Translations under genes and position numbers: made by a program
Shown here: one piece after another, positions 56,978 through 64,000 of the stretch
Numbering within the stretch: position 1 is the stretch's first letter
Layout of the letters: each line of letters begins with the position of its first letter
Source: Saccharopolyspora gloriosae
GTDB taxonomy: Bacteria; Actinomycetota; Actinomycetes; Mycobacteriales; Pseudonocardiaceae
DNA: 64,000 nucleotides
Direction of reading: 5' to 3'
Assembly: GCF_022828475.1 (NCBI RefSeq)
Contig: NZ_CP059557.1
Span: forward strand, 1,550,001 to 1,614,000
The notes under the pieces: model-generated
What the model was told of the DNA's origin: nothing
The model's input: the letters and a program-made list of their open reading frames with translations, nothing else
The model's database searches: none

Positions 56978-58198
56978 TCAGGCGCCGGCTTCGCGCAGCA
57001 CGATGTCCACTGCGGCGTTGTTGCGAGCGGTCTCCCGCTCGATCACGTCACCCGGCGGGTAGAACCCGTCGATTCCGCCGCTGGACGGGTACATCTCCAG
57101 GGTGAAGGCGAGGATCTTGTGCTTGCCCCACATCCAGTCGAGGCTGTCGCCGTCGGTGGTGTACAGGTCGCTGGACTGCTGCGGCGTGTAACCGTTGGAG
57201 TTCGCCATCTCGGTGCCGACCTTTTCGAAACGGTCGTACTCCTGCTGGGTCATGCCTTCGGACACGTCGTCCTGGGTGTGTCCGAAGGGCCACAGCACGA
57301 GTTCCGAGAACGTGTGGAAATCGATCGCCGACTTGATCTGCTGGGCGCCCCCGATGACGCGGGAGTCGATGAAGTCGGCCAGTGCCTTGGTCTCGGGCGC
57401 GGAGAACGCCTCCGGGCCGCGGTAGGTCTCGTCCTGCGGGTCGTCGCTGGCGCCGCCGCAGCAGCCCCACAGGTAACCCCAGTTGCGGTTGAGGTCGGTG
57501 CCCGTGTCCTGCCGGTTCTTGCGCCAGCCTTGGTACTCACCGGACTCGACGTCGTAGGTCGAGCCGTCTACGTTGACCGACGGGACGATCCACACCTCGC
57601 GGTTGTCCACGCTCTCCTTCACCGCGGGGTCGGCGTACTCGTCGGTGAGCCGGTTCGCGATCTGTAGGCACATCTCGGTGGTCAGGTGCTCCCGCGCGTG
57701 CTGGTTGCAGTCGAACAGGACTTCAGGTTCGTCCTCGTCCTGCGCCACGTTGTCGCTGATCTTGAGCAACGGGATGTCCCGGCCCTCGAAGCTCTTCCCG
57801 AGGCTGGACTTCGCGGCAAGCTCCGGGTGGTCGGCCGTGATCTTGTCGAGCTCGGCGACCATCTCGTCGTAGTTGTGGTAAGCCTCGTCGCCCGGCGGGA
57901 AGTCCCGCGGCGCTGCCTGGGTCTGCAGGTCGAGCCCGTTCGAGCGCAGTTCCTCGGCCTGTGCGGGTGTGGCTTCCACTGTCGCCACACCGTCTTTCGC
58001 CCCGAGGACATTGGCGCCGGAGGCATTGATGTCGGTGCGGATGCGGCTGTCGGTGCCGGGCACCGTGTAAACACCGGCGGCCGCGGTTTCGGGAGCCGGC
58101 CGGGGTTGAGGTGCGGCGACACTCGCCTGAACCGGGAGTAGCAGGGCCAAGGACGCGGCGGCCGCCACCGCCGTTGCTCTGCGCCGTGCGCTGGACAT
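56978..58198 (-). CDS. Secreted M14 zinc carboxypeptidase
   Basis: In 406 residues, a signal peptide (ATAVAAAASLALLLPVQASV) is followed by a propeptide-like segment and the M14 catalytic domain. Zinc ligands are in NQHAREHLTTEM (His, Glu) and DFHTFSELVLWPFG (His); the general-base Glu is in FTLEMYPSSGG. Substrate-binding DLNRNWGYLWGCCGG is also present. It removes C-terminal residues from peptides outside the cell. ATG 58198 has GGAGG five nt upstream; a GTG at 58231 is an alternative start. Confidence 0.9.
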   Translation of the reverse strand: MSSARRRATAVAAAASLALLLPVQASVAAPQPRPAPETAAAGVYTVPGTDSRIRTDINASGANVLGAKDGVATVEATPAQAEELRSNGLDLQTQAAPRDFPPGDEAYHNYDEMVAELDKITADHPELAAKSSLGKSFEGRDIPLLKISDNVAQDEDEPEVLFDCNQHAREHLTTEMCLQIANRLTDEYADPAVKESVDNREVWIVPSVNVDGSTYDVESGEYQGWRKNRQDTGTDLNRNWGYLWGCCGGASDDPQDETYRGPEAFSAPETKALADFIDSRVIGGAQQIKSAIDFHTFSELVLWPFGHTQDDVSEGMTQQEYDRFEKVGTEMANSNGYTPQQSSDLYTTDGDSLDWMWGKHKILAFTLEMYPSSGGIDGFYPPGDVIERETARNNAAVDIVLREAGA

Positions 58199-58396
58199 CG
58201 AGGCCTCCGATCGATCACGGATGGTGATCACGAGAGACTCCCCGAGTAACGTTCCGTTGGCAACCCACTAACGTCGGAAGCGGCGGATCACCGTTTTACC
58301 GTTCATCAGCGGACGCGCGTCCGACAGCGTCGAACAGGACGATTACCCTGGTGACCGAGCTACTAGCCGCAATCCGTCCGTACTGAAAGGACGCCC

Positions 58397-61507
<3,111 letters not shown>

Positions 61508-61660
61508 ATGGCGAACTTGGGGCCGATCGTGCTGTTGGCCGTGGCCGGTTTTCTCGTCGGCGGTGTCGCCGCGATGTGGAAGACGGCCAGGGTGATGGCG
61601 GTGGTGCTGGGCGTGCTCGCGGCGTTGGCCGCAGCGGGTGGAATCGCCTGGCTGCTGTGA
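61508..61660 (+). CDS. Small two-helix membrane protein (50 residues) after hisB
   Basis: The frame begins MANLGPIVLLAVAGFLVGGV and ends GGIAWLL, giving two hydrophobic helices joined by MWKTARVMA. The ATG follows the hisB stop with no gap, so it is probably translated by coupling. Its last codons form the left arm of a perfect hairpin (61643-61687). It occupies the place where hisH is usually found. Function unknown. Confidence 0.7.
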   Translation: MANLGPIVLLAVAGFLVGGVAAMWKTARVMAVVLGVLAALAAAGGIAWLL

Positions 61661-61687
61661 CGGGGATGTGAACAGCAGCCAGGCGAT
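61643..61687. terminator. Perfect 16-bp hairpin ending the his operon
   Basis: ATCGCCTGGCTGCTGT (61643-61658) pairs exactly with 61672-61687. The left arm is the 3' end of the small membrane-protein gene. The structure lies between convergent operons and can act on both strands. Confidence 0.75.
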
Positions 61688-61702
61688 GTCCTGGGGTACC
61701 CG

Positions 61703-62629
61703 TCAGGCGTTCAACGGGTGGTCTTGGAAGAACTCCCAGATCAGCGGAGTCGCTTCGATCACGGTGGGTTCGTCGGAGTCCGGGTTGGACGATCGGCTCG
61801 GCCAGTCGTGGCCGAGGTCGTCGATCCGGTAGTGCACGAGCCCGCCCCGGTCTTCGCAGTCCGTCCAGTGTTGCCGCGTCACTTGCGGCTGCGGGTGCTC
61901 GGTGACCGGGTCGGTGTCGCAGCCGTCGTGCCCGGCCCATTCGTCGAGCCAGTCCGGGATCGCGGGCAGCCCTTTGTCCGGGTTGCCGTTGTACGGGATG
62001 GTGTCGTCGGCGGTGCCGTGGAAGGAGATCATCGGTACCGGTTCGGACGGGGCGCATTCGCCGCTTTGCGGGTAGTAGGCGCCGGCGACCGGCGCGAACG
62101 CGGCGATGCGATCGCCGAGGCGGCAGGCGAGCACTTCGGTGAAGCCGCCACCGTTGGACTTCCCGGCCGCGTAGATGCGTTCCGGTTCCACGCAGAAGTC
62201 GTTCTCCACCTGGTCGAGCAGGTCGTCGGTGAATTGGACGTCGTCGGCGTCGGCGGAGTACGGCGCGCCTTCCCACGCCGTGTCGCCGTCGGTTCCGACG
62301 AGGCCTTGCGGGTAGACGGCGATGGCGTCCAGTTCGGAGAACCGGGACAGCTGCTCTTGGTATTCGGCGGTGCGGCCGTGTCCGTGGAACGACAGCACGA
62401 CGGGCGTCGACCGTTCGGGGTCGTAGTTCTCCGGTACGTGCACGAGGTATTCGCGTGTCCGGCCACCGGAGGTGATCTCTTGGCCCGCGGTGGTGCCGGG
62501 TTCGACGGCGGGGGAGGCGTCGCAGCCGTGGCGCGGCACCTCCCGGTCCGGTGCGGCGGCGTGCGCGGGCGCGCCGGTGGCGGCTACCGCGCCGAGGGTG
62601 ACCAGCAGACTCAGCACTGCTCTGTGCAT
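61703..62629 (-). CDS. Secreted PHB-depolymerase-family (LpqC-like) esterase
   Basis: The 308-residue alpha/beta hydrolase has a signal peptide (MHRAVLSLLVTLGAVAATGA). It has the oxyanion FHGHGR, nucleophile Ser in AAGKSNGGGFTE (about 160), Asp in FHGTADDTIPYNG and His in DDLGHDWPSRSS. The four cysteines of the family are present (HGCDAS, DFCVEP, LACRLG, GECAPS, plus later CDTD/DCED). It may cleave polyesters or feruloyl esters outside the cell. Confidence 0.85.
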   Translation of the reverse strand: MHRAVLSLLVTLGAVAATGAPAHAAAPDREVPRHGCDASPAVEPGTTAGQEITSGGRTREYLVHVPENYDPERSTPVVLSFHGHGRTAEYQEQLSRFSELDAIAVYPQGLVGTDGDTAWEGAPYSADADDVQFTDDLLDQVENDFCVEPERIYAAGKSNGGGFTEVLACRLGDRIAAFAPVAGAYYPQSGECAPSEPVPMISFHGTADDTIPYNGNPDKGLPAIPDWLDEWAGHDGCDTDPVTEHPQPQVTRQHWTDCEDRGGLVHYRIDDLGHDWPSRSSNPDSDEPTVIEATPLIWEFFQDHPLNA

Positions 62630-62699
62630 CTTCGACTCCTGTTGTCTCGGCGCGGCCCGGTCCGGGCGCGCCCGCTCACGCCGTGCTGTTCGATCGGTT

Positions 62700-64000
62700 C
62701 TACTGCTTGGCGGCCGCGGCGGTTTCCTTGTCGGCCGGTTCGACCGTCGAAGCGTCCTCCTCGTCGAGGAAGCTCTGCTCGTTGAACGGGTCTTCCTTGG
62801 CGAACACGCGCTGCATCTGCTCGCGGTCGATCTCCTTGGTCCAGGAGCCGATGATCACGGTGGCGATCGCGTTACCCGCGAAGTTGGTCACCGCGCGGGC
62901 TTCGGACATGAAGCGGTCGATGCCGACGATGAGGCCGACGCCGTCCACCAGTTCCGGGCGGTGCGATTGCAGGCCACCGGCCAGCGTCGCCAAGCCTGCG
63001 CCGCTCACGCCCGCCGCGCCCTTCGACGCGATGATCATGAAGACCAGCAGTGAGATCTGCTCGCCGACCGACAGCGGCTGCCCCATCGCCGAGGCGATGA
63101 ACAGCGACGCCATGGTCAGGTAGATCGCGGTCCCGTCGAGGTTGAACGAGTATCCGGTCGGCACCGTGATGCCCACGACCGGCTTGCTCACGCCGAGGTG
63201 CTCCATCTTCGCGATCAGCCGCGGCAGTGCCGCTTCCGACGAGGAGGTGGACACGATCAGCAGGAATTCCCGGCCGAGGTAGCCGAGCAGCTTGAACACG
63301 TTGACCCGCGCGAAGGCCCACAGCAGCGGCCCGAGCACGAGGAACACGAACAGCAGGCAGGTGGTGTAGAAGCCGAACATGATGATGCCGAGGCCCTTGA
63401 GGGCGTCCACGCCGGTCGCGCCGACGACGGCCGCGATGGCGCCGAAAGCGCCGATCGGGGCCGCCCACATCACCATCGCCAGGATCTTGAACACGAGCCG
63501 TTGGATGTGCTCGATGCCGCGCAGGATCGGGGTGCCCTTGTCGCCGAGCGCTTGCAGGGCGAATCCGGCCAGCAGCGCCACCAGCAGCGTTTGCAGCACT
63601 TCGCCTTCGGTGAGGGCGGAGACCAGGGTGTTCGGGATGATCCCGATCAGGAACCCGCTGAGCCCTTCGGATTCGCCGGGGGCCTGGTCGGTTCCGCTGT
63701 TGCGCAGTTCCTCGGTCAGCTGCAGGCCTTCACCCGGGTGCAGGAGGTTGCCGACAAGCAGGCCCACGACGAGCGCCACCAGGGACATCACCATGAAGTA
63801 GCCGAGCGCGAGACCGCCGACCTTGCCGACCTGCGCGGCCTGCCGCACGCCGCCGACTCCGAGCACGATGGTGCAGAAGATGACCGGTGAGATCATCATC
63901 TTGATGAGGTTGATGAACCCGGTGCCCAGTGGTTTCAGTGCGGTGGCGAAGTCGGGGAAGGCGAATCCGACCGCGATGCCGGCCAGGACCGCCACGATGA
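62700..64000 (-). CDS. Dicarboxylate/amino acid:cation symporter (DAACS), 5' end cut
   Basis: About 433 C-terminal residues of a DctA/GltP-type symporter are present, lacking only the first few residues and first part of TM1 beyond the right edge. Family signatures include the serine-rich STSSSEAALPRLIAKMEHLG, PTGYSFNLDGTAIYLTMASL and GIDRFMSEARAVTNFAGNAIAT. The family imports C4-dicarboxylates or acidic amino acids with H+ or Na+. A charged C-terminal tail of about 45 residues follows the last helix. Confidence 0.93.
   Translation of the reverse strand, partial: IVAVLAGIAVGFAFPDFATALKPLGTGFINLIKMMISPVIFCTIVLGVGGVRQAAQVGKVGGLALGYFMVMSLVALVVGLLVGNLLHPGEGLQLTEELRNSGTDQAPGESEGLSGFLIGIIPNTLVSALTEGEVLQTLLVALLAGFALQALGDKGTPILRGIEHIQRLVFKILAMVMWAAPIGAFGAIAAVVGATGVDALKGLGIIMFGFYTTCLLFVFLVLGPLLWAFARVNVFKLLGYLGREFLLIVSTSSSEAALPRLIAKMEHLGVSKPVVGITVPTGYSFNLDGTAIYLTMASLFIASAMGQPLSVGEQISLLVFMIIASKGAAGVSGAGLATLAGGLQSHRPELVDGVGLIVGIDRFMSEARAVTNFAGNAIATVIIGSWTKEIDREQMQRVFAKEDPFNEQSFLDEEDASTVEPADKETAAAAKQ

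Overview
This window comes from a high-GC actinomycete, most likely a Pseudonocardiales member close to Saccharopolyspora. That is inferred from gene content: a meso-DAP-type MurE in an actinobacterial division cluster (sepF, yggT, divIVA), AftA for arabinogalactan synthesis, PPE/EspG-type proteins linked to type VII secretion, a T-box upstream of ileS, a SAM-IV riboswitch, DUF222/HNH and DUF574-type methyltransferase genes, and frequent GTG/TTG starts with 4-nt overlaps. I ran no database search; family names come from motifs and gene order.

Layout. 1-0.9 kb: a minus-strand pair, a small one-TM EACC1-like protein and a caspase-fold protease cut by the window edge, resembling predicted actinobacterial biological-conflict systems. 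0.9-1.8 kb: no convincing long gene. 1.8-12.5 kb: murE-murF-mraY-murD-ftsW-murG-murC-ftsQ, nearly all joined by 4-nt overlaps. 12.5-21.2 kb: an insertion-like block between ftsQ and ftsZ, holding a type VII secretion substrate/chaperone set (YxxxD helical protein, DUF3558 lipoprotein, PPE-like protein, EspG-like chaperone), a sugar ABC importer without its ATPase, a WYL regulator and an SDR protein. 21.7-27.2 kb: ftsZ-pgeF-yggS-sepF-yggT-divIVA and a membrane protein. 27.2-34.7 kb: T-box/ileS, SAM-IV riboswitch/class V aminotransferase, lspA, rluD. 34.7-36.8 kb: DedA, a palindrome-rich spacer and an HTH protein. 37.1-40.7 kb: dnaE.

40.7-46.4 kb: a scrambled P450 remnant, aftA, a DUF2567 protein, a one-TM extracytoplasmic protein, a LON-domain protein and the NAD regulator nrtR, divergent from nadA-nadB-nadC (46.5-50.0 kb). 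50.0-53.6 kb: a small catabolic regulon (nitrilase-family amidohydrolase, GntR regulator, MHS-type transporter, DUF2848 hydrolase) whose two divergent promoters carry the same operator-like sequence. 54-58.2 kb: DUF222/HNH protein, methyltransferase and secreted zinc carboxypeptidase. 58.4-61.7 kb: hisD-hisC-hisB plus a 50-residue membrane protein, with no hisH/hisA/hisF following. 61.7-64 kb: secreted PHB-depolymerase-like esterase and a dicarboxylate symporter cut by the right edge.

Most noteworthy: the EACC1-caspase module; the orphan type VII substrate set splitting the division cluster; a two-copy 112-bp structured repeat (6.1 and 35.6 kb) whose arms differ by compensatory changes; the two riboswitches; and the shared GntR operator.
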